From the NCBI RefSeq assembly GCF_002001175.1, contig NZ_MUNT01000016.1:1-64000 (forward strand): DNA of 64,000 nt, given 5' to 3'. A model generated the notes under the pieces. That model ran no database searches and was not told where the DNA came from. It worked only from the letters and a program-made list of their open reading frames with translations. Both the position numbers and the translations under genes were made by a program. Origin of the DNA: Rhodanobacter sp. C03 (lineage in GTDB: Bacteria > Pseudomonadota > Gammaproteobacteria > Xanthomonadales > Rhodanobacteraceae). How positions within the stretch are numbered: position 1 is the first letter of the stretch; the number at the start of each line of letters is the position of its first letter. This document shows positions 53,774 through 63,608 of this stretch, piece by piece.

Positions 53774-55758
53774 GCGCAGCACAGCCGTTCTCGGCATTGG
53801 AGTCACGCGACCACACGCTGGATGCTTGCTTTCTTGGTCCCTATGGTGAGAACGACGCACTTCTGGAAAGGTTGATCGTCGAGTTCCTGCGCGACCACGT
53901 GTATTGGCGGCGCAATTTTCATCCGGAGGATCCACCGGCTATTGCCACCGGCGCAGCCCAACACCCCGACTACCTCGCTTTTGAATCGCGCATGCGTCGC
54001 GAGCTCCATCTTTTGTCCGCGGCACTGAAGAAATCAGTGCCGTTCCACAGCCCTCGTTACATCGGGCATATGGCTTCGGACCTTCTGTTACCAGGGCTGG
54101 CAGCACAGATACTGACGCTGCCGTACAACCCCAATAACGTCAGCGAGGACGCTGCGCCGGTCACGGTTGATATGGAGGTGCAGGTTGGACTTCAACTGGC
54201 ACGCATGCTCGGTTATCCGCACGATCCGGTGCAGCCGGCCTGTGCCTTCGGGCATCTGACCTCGGGCGGTACGTTGGCGAACTACCAGGCGCTGCGACTC
54301 GCACTTGCGCTAAAGGCATTCCCGGTTGCGCTTCGTGCGGCGCGTGTGCCGCAACTTGAATTGCCACCAGATGATTGGAGCGCCTTCAATCTTTCTCATG
54401 CTGATGGCATCGCAGTTCTGGAAGCGTGGCAAACCTGGCTGGCGGCGCAGCCGCCGACCGAGCGGGCGCACTGGCTGAAACGAGTGGACGATGAGCGCGT
54501 CGAACAACGCGGTCTGGTCGGCTTCTTCGCCGCGCACCCGCAGCTGCGCGTGCCACTAGTGCTGGCGCCGGTAACCGCGCACTACTCATGGAGCAAGGGG
54601 CTGAAGCTCCTAGGCCTCGGGCGCGACCAATTGGAGCTTCTGCCGACCCGAGGCATGCGGTTGGATCCTTCTGCATTGCGGGGCACCCTGGAACGCTGCG
54701 TCCGCATCCGGCAGCCGGTGCTGATGTGCGTGGCAGTGTTAGGCAGCACAGAGTACGGCACGATTGATCCGATAGATGAGGTTCTAGCTGCACGCACGGA
54801 AGCTCAAGCACATGGGCTCGGCTTTTCGGTACATGTGGATGCAGCTTGGGGTGGCTACTTGGCCACGTTGTTCCGTAACGAGAATGGCACCCTGCGCGGG
54901 CGAGAAGAGGTAGCCACTGAGTACGTACAGTTCCCAACGCCAGCGGTGCATGCGGCATTTGCCGCACTGGGCGACACTGACTCGGCTACAGTAGATCCGC
55001 ACAAGCTTGGTTACTTACCCTACGGCACGGGCGCCTTCATTTGCCGTGACCATCGCGCGATGGCGTTGCTGGCCGAGCGCGCTGACTACGTGTTCCATAC
55101 CAGCACGCCCAGCGACTACCTGGCTCGTTACCGTAGCCTCGGCCAGTTCATTCCAGAAGGTTCCAAGGCTGGCGCGGCGGCGGCCGCGGCGTATGTGACC
55201 CACAAGGTACTGCCGCTGGATCACCGCCATTTCGGCCGCTTGCCGCGCGCCACCATACGTGCCGCCGAGGCGTTCTACGCACGTGCGCAGCGGTTTGCAC
55301 TGGATCTGGCTGACTGCGTGCACGCGCTGGTGCCGTTCGCGCCGGACAGTAACTTGGTCTGTCTTGCGCTCAATCCGCGCGGCAACACATCGCTGGCTGG
55401 TGCCAATGCATTCGTCGGTGCGCTGCACGACACCTTGCGCTGTGATCCAGGCCAGCCGCTGCAATTGAAGGAATTCTTCGGCTCGGTAACCAGTCTGCGG
55501 CCGGAGGAGCTGGGGCTGGTGGAGACGGCACGCATTCTCAATGCCTTGGGGTTGGATCTGGCTACTCTCAATCATGACGGCGAAAACAGACGCCTGCTGA
55601 TACTGCGTCATACGCTGATGAACCCGTACCTGATCGATCATGAGAACGGCATCAGTTATATCGATCGCTACTTTGAATTCCTCGGCCGGCGCGTGCAGTC
55701 GCTGACCGTTACTGACGCCTCTCGCCCGACGTTGATCAGGAAGGCGGGCATTGGATAG
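53770..55758 (+). CDS. group II PLP-dependent decarboxylase
   Basis: This 662-residue fold-type I PLP enzyme shows the aspartate that pairs with the pyridine (HVDAAWGGYLATLF) and the Schiff-base Lys in ATVDPHKLGYLPYG, both typical of glutamate/tyrosine/aromatic amino-acid decarboxylases. It is longer than usual (about 470-600), with insertions. The substrate cannot be read from sequence. The ATG at 53770 overlaps the small ORF stop, and its own end overlaps the next gene. Confidence 0.87.
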   Translation: MSAAQPFSALESRDHTLDACFLGPYGENDALLERLIVEFLRDHVYWRRNFHPEDPPAIATGAAQHPDYLAFESRMRRELHLLSAALKKSVPFHSPRYIGHMASDLLLPGLAAQILTLPYNPNNVSEDAAPVTVDMEVQVGLQLARMLGYPHDPVQPACAFGHLTSGGTLANYQALRLALALKAFPVALRAARVPQLELPPDDWSAFNLSHADGIAVLEAWQTWLAAQPPTERAHWLKRVDDERVEQRGLVGFFAAHPQLRVPLVLAPVTAHYSWSKGLKLLGLGRDQLELLPTRGMRLDPSALRGTLERCVRIRQPVLMCVAVLGSTEYGTIDPIDEVLAARTEAQAHGLGFSVHVDAAWGGYLATLFRNENGTLRGREEVATEYVQFPTPAVHAAFAALGDTDSATVDPHKLGYLPYGTGAFICRDHRAMALLAERADYVFHTSTPSDYLARYRSLGQFIPEGSKAGAAAAAAYVTHKVLPLDHRHFGRLPRATIRAAEAFYARAQRFALDLADCVHALVPFAPDSNLVCLALNPRGNTSLAGANAFVGALHDTLRCDPGQPLQLKEFFGSVTSLRPEELGLVETARILNALGLDLATLNHDGENRRLLILRHTLMNPYLIDHENGISYIDRYFEFLGRRVQSLTVTDASRPTLIRKAGIG

Positions 55759-56869
55759 GATCCTGAAATTGGTCAATCCACAACGCGAGTTCGAACGATG
55801 CTGGGTGCACAACGCGCTGGCGAAGCTGGCGCAGGAGTCGGCCCGCTCGGCCGACACGCATCTACTCAAGCTTAACTTCCCCGGCTTTCACGGAATCGAC
55901 TTCTACTTTAAGGACGAAGCCGCGCACCCCTCCGGTAGCCTCAAGCACCGGTTGGCACGCTCGCTGTTCCTGTACGCACTGTGCAATGGCCGACTGTGCG
56001 AAGGGCAAACCGTGGTCGATGCCTCCTCTGGCAGCACTGCAATTTCGGAAGCATGGTTCGCGCGATTGCTTGGACTACCGTTCATCGCAGTGATGCCAGA
56101 GGGTACTGCGCCAGGCAAGATCCGCGACGTGCATGCGCTCGGAGGCGAGTGCGACCTCGTCAATGACCCGTCGCAGGTACATGAGCGGGCGATTGCGCAC
56201 GCGAAGCGCGGCGCCTGTCATCTTGACCAGTTCGGCCTGGCCGAGCGGGCTACCGACTGGCGTGGCAACAACAATATCGCAGAATCGATCATCGGCCAGC
56301 TCGTTTTGGAGCCCAGACCGGTGCCAGCGTGGATCGTCTGTGGTGCCGGAACTGGTGGTACCTCCGCCACCATCGGGCGCTACCTGCGCTACCGTCGGCT
56401 CTATACGCAGCTGTGCGTAGCCGAGCCGACGGGCAGTGGCTTTGTGCATGGCTGGCGCAGCCGGGATCCCAACGTCAGGGCAAGCCAGCCGACGTTGATC
56501 GAAGGCATTGGCCGGCCACGGGTAGAGCCAGGATTTTTGTTTGATTTGGTCGATCGGGTGATCGAGGTACCCGATGCCGCCTCGATCGCCGCCGCTTGGC
56601 TTCTGGAGGAGCTGTTTGGCCATCGCTACGGAGGCTCGTCCGGTACAAATTTGGTTGCTTGCCTGAAGCTTGCCGCATCGATGAGGGCCCACGGCGAACA
56701 TGGCAGCATTGTCAGCCTGCTGTGCGACCGTGGTGAACGTTACGCGCAGACGCTGTTCGATCGAAAGTGGCTGGCCGCACGTGGTATCGATATTTCGACG
56801 TGGGACGCCGCACTGCGCTCTACCCTGCAAGATGGCCGCTGGCGCATCCCGGGCAATGGCGCGATATGA
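55751..56869 (+). CDS. PLP-dependent cysteine synthase-like protein, Cds1-like
   Basis: This is a 372-residue fold-type II PLP enzyme. The Schiff-base Lys lies in HPSGSLKHRLARSLF, the substrate loop reads DASSGSTAISEAWF and the phosphate-binding loop GAGTGGTSATIG. The first two are close to Mycobacterium Cds1, an L-cysteine desulfhydrase releasing sulfide, pyruvate and ammonia. The TTG start overlaps the decarboxylase stop and follows AGGAAGG. Cysteine desulfhydrase activity is inference. Confidence 0.82.
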   Translation: MDRILKLVNPQREFERCWVHNALAKLAQESARSADTHLLKLNFPGFHGIDFYFKDEAAHPSGSLKHRLARSLFLYALCNGRLCEGQTVVDASSGSTAISEAWFARLLGLPFIAVMPEGTAPGKIRDVHALGGECDLVNDPSQVHERAIAHAKRGACHLDQFGLAERATDWRGNNNIAESIIGQLVLEPRPVPAWIVCGAGTGGTSATIGRYLRYRRLYTQLCVAEPTGSGFVHGWRSRDPNVRASQPTLIEGIGRPRVEPGFLFDLVDRVIEVPDAASIAAAWLLEELFGHRYGGSSGTNLVACLKLAASMRAHGEHGSIVSLLCDRGERYAQTLFDRKWLAARGIDISTWDAALRSTLQDGRWRIPGNGAI

Positions 56870-56936
56870 AACGCAATCAATACGTCTACATGCTGCCTGC
56901 CGTCATATGCCGCCGCGCCGATTCGAGAAAGCCGAC

Positions 56937-57185
56937 ATGTCGTTAGCCAACTTAGGCTTTGGCCGCTTCGGCAGGACCCTGTGCGATCTGCTCATCTACG
57001 ATGTGCAGGATGGGCGTGCCTATGATTCCTGTATGGCGCTGCCTGCTAGGCCTGCCGAGGCCTCCGCAGCCGAGGAGGAGCGCGTGCGCTTGCTGGCCGA
57101 GCTGGAATTGATCCATCAGCAAATCATAGATCATGCCAGTGATGAGAGTCTGGCCATTCCCCAGCCACCGCAGGCATCGCCGTGA
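56937..57185 (+). CDS. unknown protein, 82 aa, between PLP enzyme and ubiD
   Basis: This small protein begins [31 protein letters not shown] and ends in a charged helix ([19 protein letters not shown]). Its stop overlaps the GTG of the UbiD-family gene. The start is uncertain; an in-frame ATG lies at 56907. No family is recognised. Its position suggests a partner of the decarboxylase. Confidence 0.5.
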   Translation: MSLANLGFGRFGRTLCDLLIYDVQDGRAYDSCMALPARPAEASAAEEERVRLLAELELIHQQIIDHASDESLAIPQPPQASP

Positions 57186-58663
57186 GCTTTCACAACCTGC
57201 GTAGCTTTCTCTCGCGACTGGAGGGAGATCGACAGCTAATCCGTGTGAATGAAGCGATTGATCCGTACCTGGAATCAACCGCGCTTAGCGAGCGCGCACT
57301 ACGCGAAGGTGGCCCGGCATTGTTGATGGAGCGGCCGCTGGGTGCTTCGCACGCGCTGCTTGGCAATCTGTTTGGCCATCGCTCAAGGATCGAGACAGCG
57401 TTGGCCGGAAGGCCATTAGCATCCCTGCGTGAATTGGGGCAGCTTCTGGCTTCGATCAAGGAGCCGCGCTGGCCATCCAGTCTGCGCCAAGCCCTGGCGA
57501 CATGGCCGGAGCTGGCGCAACTAGCCCACGTCGCACCTCAGTACGTGCATGAGGCTGCCTTCGAGTACGAAGGTGTAGAAGGCGGCGACATCGACCTCTC
57601 GCGCCTGCCAATCCAGCATTGCTGGCCCGGGGATGCAGGGAAGCTGATCACGTTCGGCCTAGTGGTCACCCGTGGCACGCGCAAGGCACGGCAGAATGTG
57701 GCGATCTACCGGCAGCAGGCGATCGGAACGAATCGAGTAATCATGCGTTGGCTGCCGCATCGTGGGGGTGCGCTGGACTATGCCGACTGGGTTGCCTCGC
57801 ATCCGGAGCGCCCATTCCCTGTGCTGGTGGCGGTCGGGGCTGATCCGGCGACAATGCTGGCGGCGGTGGCGCCGGTGCCAGACACGTTGTCTGAATTCGA
57901 ATTCGCCGGTTTGCTACGTGGCCAGCGCACCCGCGTATGGCGCAGCGAGCTGACCGGCCTTGATGCGCCGGCCGGTGCCGAAATACTGTTGGAGGGTTTC
58001 ATCTACCCGGGCGACACCGCGTTGGAGGGGCCGTTCGGTGACCACACGGGCTACTACAACGCGCAAGATCACTTTCCCGTATTCACGATCGAACGCATGC
58101 GCTTGCGCCGGGACGCGATCTACCATGGTAGTTATATGGGACGCGCGCCGTACGATGAGCCATCTGTGCTATCGATGGCGTTGAACGATATCTTCGTGCC
58201 GATTCTGCAGAAGGTATTTCCGGAGATCGTCGATTTCTTCCTGCCGCCGGAAGCATGTTCCTATCGCATCGCGGTGGTCAGCATCCGCAAACAGTACGCT
58301 GGTCACGCACGGCGAGTGATGATGGGCGTGTGGTCCTATCTGCGCCAGTTTACGTATACCAAGTTCGTGATCATCACTGACGACGACATCGACGTACGCG
58401 ACTGGTCGGCCGTGATCTGGGCAATTTCCACCCGTGTCGATCCAGCACGCGACACGATGCTGGTCGAGAATACTCCGATCGACTATCTGGATTTTTCGAG
58501 CCCTTCCGCCGGCATCGGCTCGAAACTCGGTCTCGATGCGACCAACAAATGGCCGTCCGAAACGGTGCGTACATGGAGTAGGCCGATCGTGCCGGATGCC
58601 GCCGTTGCACAGCGCATTGACGTGATGTGGGCCGCAATGCAGGCCACCCGCGTGGCCGGTTAG
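57182..58663 (+). CDS. UbiD-family prenylated-FMN decarboxylase
   Basis: This 493-residue protein has family motifs [11 protein letters not shown] and RWLPHRGGA, the catalytic Glu region [22 protein letters not shown] and the C-terminal GLDATNKWP. These fit UbiD, the 4-hydroxy-3-polyprenylbenzoate decarboxylase of ubiquinone synthesis, or a paralogue. ubiX, which makes the prenyl-FMN cofactor, is not in the window. The GTG start overlaps the 82-residue ORF. Proximity to ubiU and ubiV supports a role in anoxic quinone synthesis. Confidence 0.87.
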   Translation: MSFHNLRSFLSRLEGDRQLIRVNEAIDPYLESTALSERALREGGPALLMERPLGASHALLGNLFGHRSRIETALAGRPLASLRELGQLLASIKEPRWPSSLRQALATWPELAQLAHVAPQYVHEAAFEYEGVEGGDIDLSRLPIQHCWPGDAGKLITFGLVVTRGTRKARQNVAIYRQQAIGTNRVIMRWLPHRGGALDYADWVASHPERPFPVLVAVGADPATMLAAVAPVPDTLSEFEFAGLLRGQRTRVWRSELTGLDAPAGAEILLEGFIYPGDTALEGPFGDHTGYYNAQDHFPVFTIERMRLRRDAIYHGSYMGRAPYDEPSVLSMALNDIFVPILQKVFPEIVDFFLPPEACSYRIAVVSIRKQYAGHARRVMMGVWSYLRQFTYTKFVIITDDDIDVRDWSAVIWAISTRVDPARDTMLVENTPIDYLDFSSPSAGIGSKLGLDATNKWPSETVRTWSRPIVPDAAVAQRIDVMWAAMQATRVAG

Positions 58664-58868
58664 GCGTCGCAGGCTTCCAGCTCAAGGGCTCGCAGTGGGC
58701 GTAGCGGTCCGCGAGCTCGACCTGCATTGTGCGGTAGGGTGCTTCCACTGGCCATGGCGGAGTGCCAACCATGCCCACTGTGAAAGTACCGACTGTGCCG
58801 AACCGCAGCGATGTCGGCGAGCATGAGTTTCACCAAGCCAACTACCCTATCTGATGACCATGCCCGAT

Positions 58869-58882
58869 TTGACGCACATCAA
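58869..58882 (+). promoter_or_regulatory. FNR-type box for ubiU-ubiV
   Basis: TTGACGCACATCAA is exact; CATGAT (58905-58910) lies 22 bases downstream, giving a start near 58917 and a 26-base leader to the ATG at 58943. E. coli ubiUVT is also reported to be FNR-controlled. Confidence 0.78.
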
Positions 58883-58942
58883 GGCAACTGCTACCTGCAC
58901 GCGCCATGATGCGGTCTGTTCGATTTCCCAAGGTGCGTGCGT

Positions 58943-59941
58943 ATGCAACTGGTCTGTCCCGCAGGCAATTTGCCGGCATTGCAGGCGGCAATTGATGCCG
59001 GTGCGGATGCGGTCTACGCGGGCTTTCGCGATCAGACCAACGCGCGTGCCTTCCCTGGTCTCAATTTTAGTGACGAAGAGCTGAGTGCAGGGATCGACTA
59101 CGCGCATGCGCGTAGTCGCAAGGTCTATCTGGCGCTCAACACCTATCCAGATAGCGTACGGCTGGCGCACTGGCAGGCGGCTGTGGACAAGGCGGCGGAA
59201 TTTGGTTGCGATGCGATCATTGCGGCTGAGATGGCGGTGCTCGACTACGCCACACGTACCCATCCAGGGCTGGCGCGACATCTATCGGTGCAGGGTTCGG
59301 CTACCACTGCGCCCGCGTTGCACTACATGTACGAGCGCTTTGGCATCAGTCGTGCCGTATTGCCACGGGTACTTTCTATCCAGCAGGTGGAGCGACTGTG
59401 CATGAATTCGCCGGTGCCTTTGGAAGTCTTCGGATTCGGCAGTCTATGCATCATGGTTGAGGGGCGCTGTCAGCTGTCGAGCTATGTCACTGGTGCTTCG
59501 CCGAACCGTCACGGCGTGTGTTCGCCGGCCAGCTTTGTACGCTGGGAGGAGGAGCAAGACGGCCGACGCAGTGTCCGCCTGAACAAGGTGCTGATTGACC
59601 GATTTGAGCCCGCGGAGCCAGCGGGCTACCCCACAGTGTGCAAAGGACGCTTTGACGTCGGCGGTGAGGTATTTCACGCACTTGAGGAGCCGACCAGTCT
59701 CAATACCTTGGAGTTGCTTCCTCGGCTCGCTCAGGCAGGGGTGACGGCTCTGAAGATCGAGGGCCGCCAACGCGGTGTGGCCTACGTGAGTTCGGTCACT
59801 CGCACTTGGCGTGATGCACTGGATCGTTACCACAGATCACCGCAGGACTGGCAGCTGCAAGCGGACTGGCAACGCTCGCTGTCAGCACATGCCGAGGGTC
59901 ACCAGACCACGCTCGGCCCCTATCACCGTCATTGGCACTGA
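58943..59941 (+). CDS. ubiU: UbiU, O2-independent ubiquinone hydroxylation, U32 family
   Basis: This 332-residue U32-fold protein has 4Fe-4S cysteines C169, C176, C193 and about C233, matching the E. coli UbiU spacing. With UbiV it hydroxylates the ubiquinone precursor ring without O2, using prephenate as oxygen donor. The start at 58943 (rather than GTG 58937) reproduces E. coli numbering. ubiV follows by 4 bases. Confidence 0.93.
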   Translation: MQLVCPAGNLPALQAAIDAGADAVYAGFRDQTNARAFPGLNFSDEELSAGIDYAHARSRKVYLALNTYPDSVRLAHWQAAVDKAAEFGCDAIIAAEMAVLDYATRTHPGLARHLSVQGSATTAPALHYMYERFGISRAVLPRVLSIQQVERLCMNSPVPLEVFGFGSLCIMVEGRCQLSSYVTGASPNRHGVCSPASFVRWEEEQDGRRSVRLNKVLIDRFEPAEPAGYPTVCKGRFDVGGEVFHALEEPTSLNTLELLPRLAQAGVTALKIEGRQRGVAYVSSVTRTWRDALDRYHRSPQDWQLQADWQRSLSAHAEGHQTTLGPYHRHWH

Positions 59942-59945
59942 ACCG

Positions 59946-60836
59946 ATGAATACGATGAAACTAAGCTTGGGACCATTACAGTATTTTTGGCCCCGCGAGC
60001 GCACTTTGGCCTTTTACCGTGAGGCAGCGCAATGGCCCATTGATATCATCTATCTCGGTGAGACCGTATGTAGCAAACGGCGAGAGATGAGCACTGGGGG
60101 CTGGATCGCACTGGCTGCGGAACTTAGCGAGAGCGGTAAGCAAGTCGTGTTGTCATCATTGGCACTGATCGAAGCCGAATCTGAACTCGGCGCACTAAAA
60201 CGGTTGGTCAGTGACGGTAACTGCTGGATCGAGGCGAACGATCTCTCCGCAGTGCAGTTGTGCCGCGAGCGTGGCGTGCCCTTCGTTGCCGGTCCATCGC
60301 TCAATGTCTACAACCATCGAGCACTCGCATTACTGATGGAAGATGGTCTGCATCGCTGGGTTCCTGGCGTGGAGCAGGGCGAAGTGCTGTTGCGTGAGCT
60401 TCGCGCGGCGATGCTCGCTGAGAACCTCACGATGCCGGAACTTGAGGTGATAGCGTTTGGTCGACTGCCACTGGCTTACTCAGCGCGCTGCTTCACCGCG
60501 CGTGCCCTAGATGTTGGCAAAGATCAATGCGATTTTCGTTGTATTGAATACCCCGATGGCATGCCGCTTGCCACTCGCGAGGGTAGACCGTTCCTACGCA
60601 TCAACGGCATCCAGATCCAGGGCGAGGAAGTCACCGATCTCGGTCCCCAGTTGCCTGCACTTCGCGAACTTGGCGTCGACGTGCTTCGTTTATATCCGCA
60701 AGTTAGTGGCATGGCCGATGTCGTGGCGCACTTTCACCTTGCGCGTCGCTCGCCAGTGGCGCCGCCGCGGATCGGTATACGCAACGGCTACTGGCACGGC
60801 GAGCCGGGAATGCAGATGCTCCACACCGCTGTCTGA
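59946..60836 (+). CDS. ubiV: UbiV, partner of UbiU
   Basis: This 296-residue U32-fold protein has cluster cysteines in [10 protein letters not shown] and in [19 protein letters not shown], matching the spacing of E. coli C39/C180/C193/C197. A start at 59955 (the next Met) would give that numbering almost exactly. It forms the UbiUV complex. No ubiT (SCP2 domain) gene is in the window. Confidence 0.92.
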   Translation: MNTMKLSLGPLQYFWPRERTLAFYREAAQWPIDIIYLGETVCSKRREMSTGGWIALAAELSESGKQVVLSSLALIEAESELGALKRLVSDGNCWIEANDLSAVQLCRERGVPFVAGPSLNVYNHRALALLMEDGLHRWVPGVEQGEVLLRELRAAMLAENLTMPELEVIAFGRLPLAYSARCFTARALDVGKDQCDFRCIEYPDGMPLATREGRPFLRINGIQIQGEEVTDLGPQLPALRELGVDVLRLYPQVSGMADVVAHFHLARRSPVAPPRIGIRNGYWHGEPGMQMLHTAV

Positions 60837-60850
60837 GGGCAGCGGTGTGG
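60821..60850. terminator. hairpin over the ubiV stop
   Basis: Arms CCACACCGCTG and CAGCGGTGTGG flank an 8-base loop that contains the ubiV stop. It lies between convergent genes and may serve both. No T-tract. Confidence 0.5.
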
Positions 60851-60872
60851 GCAGGCGCAATCTTCTCGTCGA

Positions 60873-61532
60873 TCAAAACGCGTAAAGCAGCACTGCAAAG
60901 AAATGGCATGTTGTGCCGGCAAGGACAAACAGATGCCAGATGAAATGGCTGTATCGAATCCTACCGTCTAGCACGAAGAACACCACGCCCAGGGTATAAG
61001 CCAAACCGCCAGCTCCGAGCCAAAGCAGTCCATTTGCCGACATGTGTAGCCACAGCGGCCGGATGGCGATCATCACCACCCATCCCATGGCGACGTACAT
61101 AAGGGTGGACACGCGTGGAAATCGCGGACCTACCATGGCCTTGAACACCAGCCCCGCCAGAGCCAGGCTCCAGATTACGCCGAGCATGGTCCAACCCCAG
61201 CCTCCGTGAAGCACGCCCAAGGTGATTGGCGTATAGGTTCCAGCGATCAGCAAATAGATGGCTGCGTGATCCAGCGCTCGGAAGATGGCCTTGAGCCGTT
61301 GGTGTGAGATTGCGTGGTAGAGGGTTGAAGCAAGATAGAGCAGGACGGCGCTGCTGCCGAATATCGCCGCTCCCACGATCGCCGAGATGCCACCCACGTG
61401 CTGCGCATGAATGACCAGGATGGGTAGGGCGGCGATAGCCAGCAACAAGCCAAATCCGTGACTGAGACTGTTGGCGATTTCCTCGCCGAGGGTTTGGTGC
61501 CGCGTGATGGCGCTGACTGACGTTCGTGGCAT
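60873..61532 (-). CDS. hemolysin III/TrhA family membrane protein
   Basis: This 219-residue protein has seven hydrophobic segments and PAQR family motifs: GEEIANSLSHGFGLLLA, STLYHAISH, LDHAAIYLLIAGTYTP and a C-terminal HFIWHLFVLAGTTCHFFAV. The conserved His and Asp residues suggest a metal-dependent hydrolase fold. TrhA affects membrane lipid homeostasis in E. coli. It lies beside fabAB but on a separate transcript. Confidence 0.9.
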   Translation of the reverse strand: MPRTSVSAITRHQTLGEEIANSLSHGFGLLLAIAALPILVIHAQHVGGISAIVGAAIFGSSAVLLYLASTLYHAISHQRLKAIFRALDHAAIYLLIAGTYTPITLGVLHGGWGWTMLGVIWSLALAGLVFKAMVGPRFPRVSTLMYVAMGWVVMIAIRPLWLHMSANGLLWLGAGGLAYTLGVVFFVLDGRIRYSHFIWHLFVLAGTTCHFFAVLLYAF

Positions 61533-61760
61533 GTGATATTGGCCCTTGCTATGAATTTCAAAATGAATCTATTTGTGCGGCACGGAAGGGACAGATCTGA
61601 TATCAGAGTCCCTGTCATCAGCCGGGTTTGGAGCGCAGCTCATCGGCTCGACTGAGCTGCCGCCACCGTAGCGATCGCCAGATTTCAGCAAATGCAAATG
61701 GTAGGGATAGTCTTGCAAGGGGTGACACGTGGGTGCCCCCGCCCAGGCAGCTGATAGCTG

Positions 61761-62969
61761 TCAAACCCGCGCAAATACCAAGCTAGCGTTGGTGCCACCG
61801 AAGCCGAAGCTGTTGGACATCACGGTGTTCAACGTCGCCTGACGCGTCTCTCGCAGGATGGGAAATCCCTCGACGCGCGGATCAAGCTCGACGATGTTGG
61901 CGGACCCTGCCATAAAGCCATCCCTGAGCATCAATAGGCTGTAAATTGCCTCATGCACGCTCGCCGCGCCGAGCGAGTGCCCCGTCAAAGCCTTGGTTGA
62001 GGAGATTGCCGGTACGGATTCTCCGAATACCTCGCGGACAGCCCTCAATTCCACAATGTCGCCCATCTGGGTGGCGGTGCCGTGGGTGTTGAGGTAGTCG
62101 ATTGGCAACGTCACGCCCTGCATTGCCATCCTCATGCAACGCACTGCGCCTTCGCCTGATGGCGACACCATATCGGCTCCGTCCGAGGTCACCCCATAGC
62201 CGACCAGTTCGGCATGGATGCATGCTCCCCGCGCCTTTGCATGCTCGTATTCCTCCAGCACCAGCATGCCGCCACCGCTGGCGATGACGAAGCCGTCGCG
62301 ACCCGCATCGTAGGGGCGCGATGCGGTTTGCGGCTCGTCGTTATAGTTACTGGACAAAGCGCCCATCGCATCGAACTGCGCGGTCATACCCCAGTTCAGT
62401 TCTTCGCCGCCACCAGCAAACATTACATCCTGCGCACCATGACGGATCAGGTCTGCTGCCGCGCCAATGCAATGGCCCGAGGTGGCACATGCCGCGGCGA
62501 TCGAGTAGCTCAGGCCGAGAATGCCGAAAGCGGTGGCGAGTGTTGCTGACACTGTGGAACACATCGTGCGGGGTACCATGTATGGACCGATCTTACGTAC
62601 ACCCTTCTCGCGCAGAAGGTCAGCAGTCTCAATCTGCCACTGTGCTGAGCCACCGCCGGAGCCGGCGATCACACCGCTGCGCGGATGGCATATCTGTTCG
62701 ATGGCAAGACCAGCATCGGCAATGGCCGCTCGCATCGCCACGTACGCATTGGCCGCTGCATCACCCATGAAGCGTTTCAACTTACGGTCTATCACCGCAT
62801 TGAGATCGATCTGCGGCACGCCGGCGATTTGGCTGCGTAAGCCGCGAACGGCATATTCTGGAACGGCGCGAATTCCGCTGCGTGCTTCGCTCAGTGCGCA
62901 AGAGACAGCATCCGCGGCGTTGCCAAGGCAAGACACGATGCCCATGCCGGTTACCACTACGCGGCGCAT
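61761..62969 (-). CDS. fabB: beta-ketoacyl-ACP synthase I
   Basis: This 402-residue thiolase-fold enzyme has nucleophile C161 in [10 protein letters not shown], the His of NTHGTAT and the Lys/His of [12 protein letters not shown]. It elongates unsaturated intermediates in type II fatty acid synthesis. Its start overlaps the fabA stop, giving the standard fabAB operon for anaerobic unsaturated fatty acid synthesis. Confidence 0.96.
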   Translation of the reverse strand: MRRVVVTGMGIVSCLGNAADAVSCALSEARSGIRAVPEYAVRGLRSQIAGVPQIDLNAVIDRKLKRFMGDAAANAYVAMRAAIADAGLAIEQICHPRSGVIAGSGGGSAQWQIETADLLREKGVRKIGPYMVPRTMCSTVSATLATAFGILGLSYSIAAACATSGHCIGAAADLIRHGAQDVMFAGGGEELNWGMTAQFDAMGALSSNYNDEPQTASRPYDAGRDGFVIASGGGMLVLEEYEHAKARGACIHAELVGYGVTSDGADMVSPSGEGAVRCMRMAMQGVTLPIDYLNTHGTATQMGDIVELRAVREVFGESVPAISSTKALTGHSLGAASVHEAIYSLLMLRDGFMAGSANIVELDPRVEGFPILRETRQATLNTVMSNSFGFGGTNASLVFARV

Positions 62970-63490
62970 CAGAAGCCCTCCGTCGACTGGAACAGGCCAA
63001 CTCGCATGTCGGTGGCTACGTATATAAGCCGGTCATCGACATACGTTTTGCCATCTGCAATCACCATGGACAGCTTTCCACGTAGCACTCGGCGGATATC
63101 GATCTCATAGCGGATTAACTTTGCACTCGGCAATACCTGTCCGGAAAACTTCACTTGGCCCACGCCAAGCGCCCGACCGCGACCGGGCTCACCCAGCCAT
63201 GGCAGGAAGAACCCACTGAGTTGCCACATCGCGTCCAAGCCAAGACAGCCTGGCATCACAGGGTCACCGTCGAAATGGCAGCCGAAAAACCACAGGTCAG
63301 GCCGGACATCCAGCTCTGCAAGGATGACGCCCTTGCCGGAAGCGCCACCATGTTCATCAATACGGGTGATGCGGTCGAACATCAGCATGGGTGGCGACGG
63401 TAGACGAGCGTTGCCGGGACCAAAAAATTCACCGCGGGCACAGGCAAGCAGTTGAGCGTAGTCGAACGAAGAAGGTCGGTTCATGGCCAT
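62969..63490 (-). CDS. fabA: 3-hydroxydecanoyl-ACP dehydratase/isomerase
   Basis: This 173-residue hotdog enzyme has active-site H72 in [12 protein letters not shown] and D86 in GLDAMWQL, as in E. coli (H70, D84). It introduces the cis double bond without O2. A one-mismatch FNR-like box lies 51 bases upstream. Confidence 0.96.
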   Translation of the reverse strand: MAMNRPSSFDYAQLLACARGEFFGPGNARLPSPPMLMFDRITRIDEHGGASGKGVILAELDVRPDLWFFGCHFDGDPVMPGCLGLDAMWQLSGFFLPWLGEPGRGRALGVGQVKFSGQVLPSAKLIRYEIDIRRVLRGKLSMVIADGKTYVDDRLIYVATDMRVGLFQSTEGF

Positions 63491-63540
63491 GTTTGCAGAG
63501 GAAGACCTAACCAGTCTGCGAGGCTTTCCACCCGGGCACC

Positions 63541-63554
63541 ATGACGCTGGTCAA
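63541..63554 (-). promoter_or_regulatory. degenerate FNR-like box before fabA
   Basis: ATGACGCTGGTCAA has one mismatch to TTGA-N6-TCAA. On the reverse strand CAGACT lies 22 bases downstream, the same hexamer seen near the boxes at 29614 and 41884. Confidence 0.35.
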
Positions 63555-63608
63555 GGGGGTGCAAACATACGCCAGCGTCTGTTTTAGGCGTGCGGCACAA
63601 TCGCGCAG

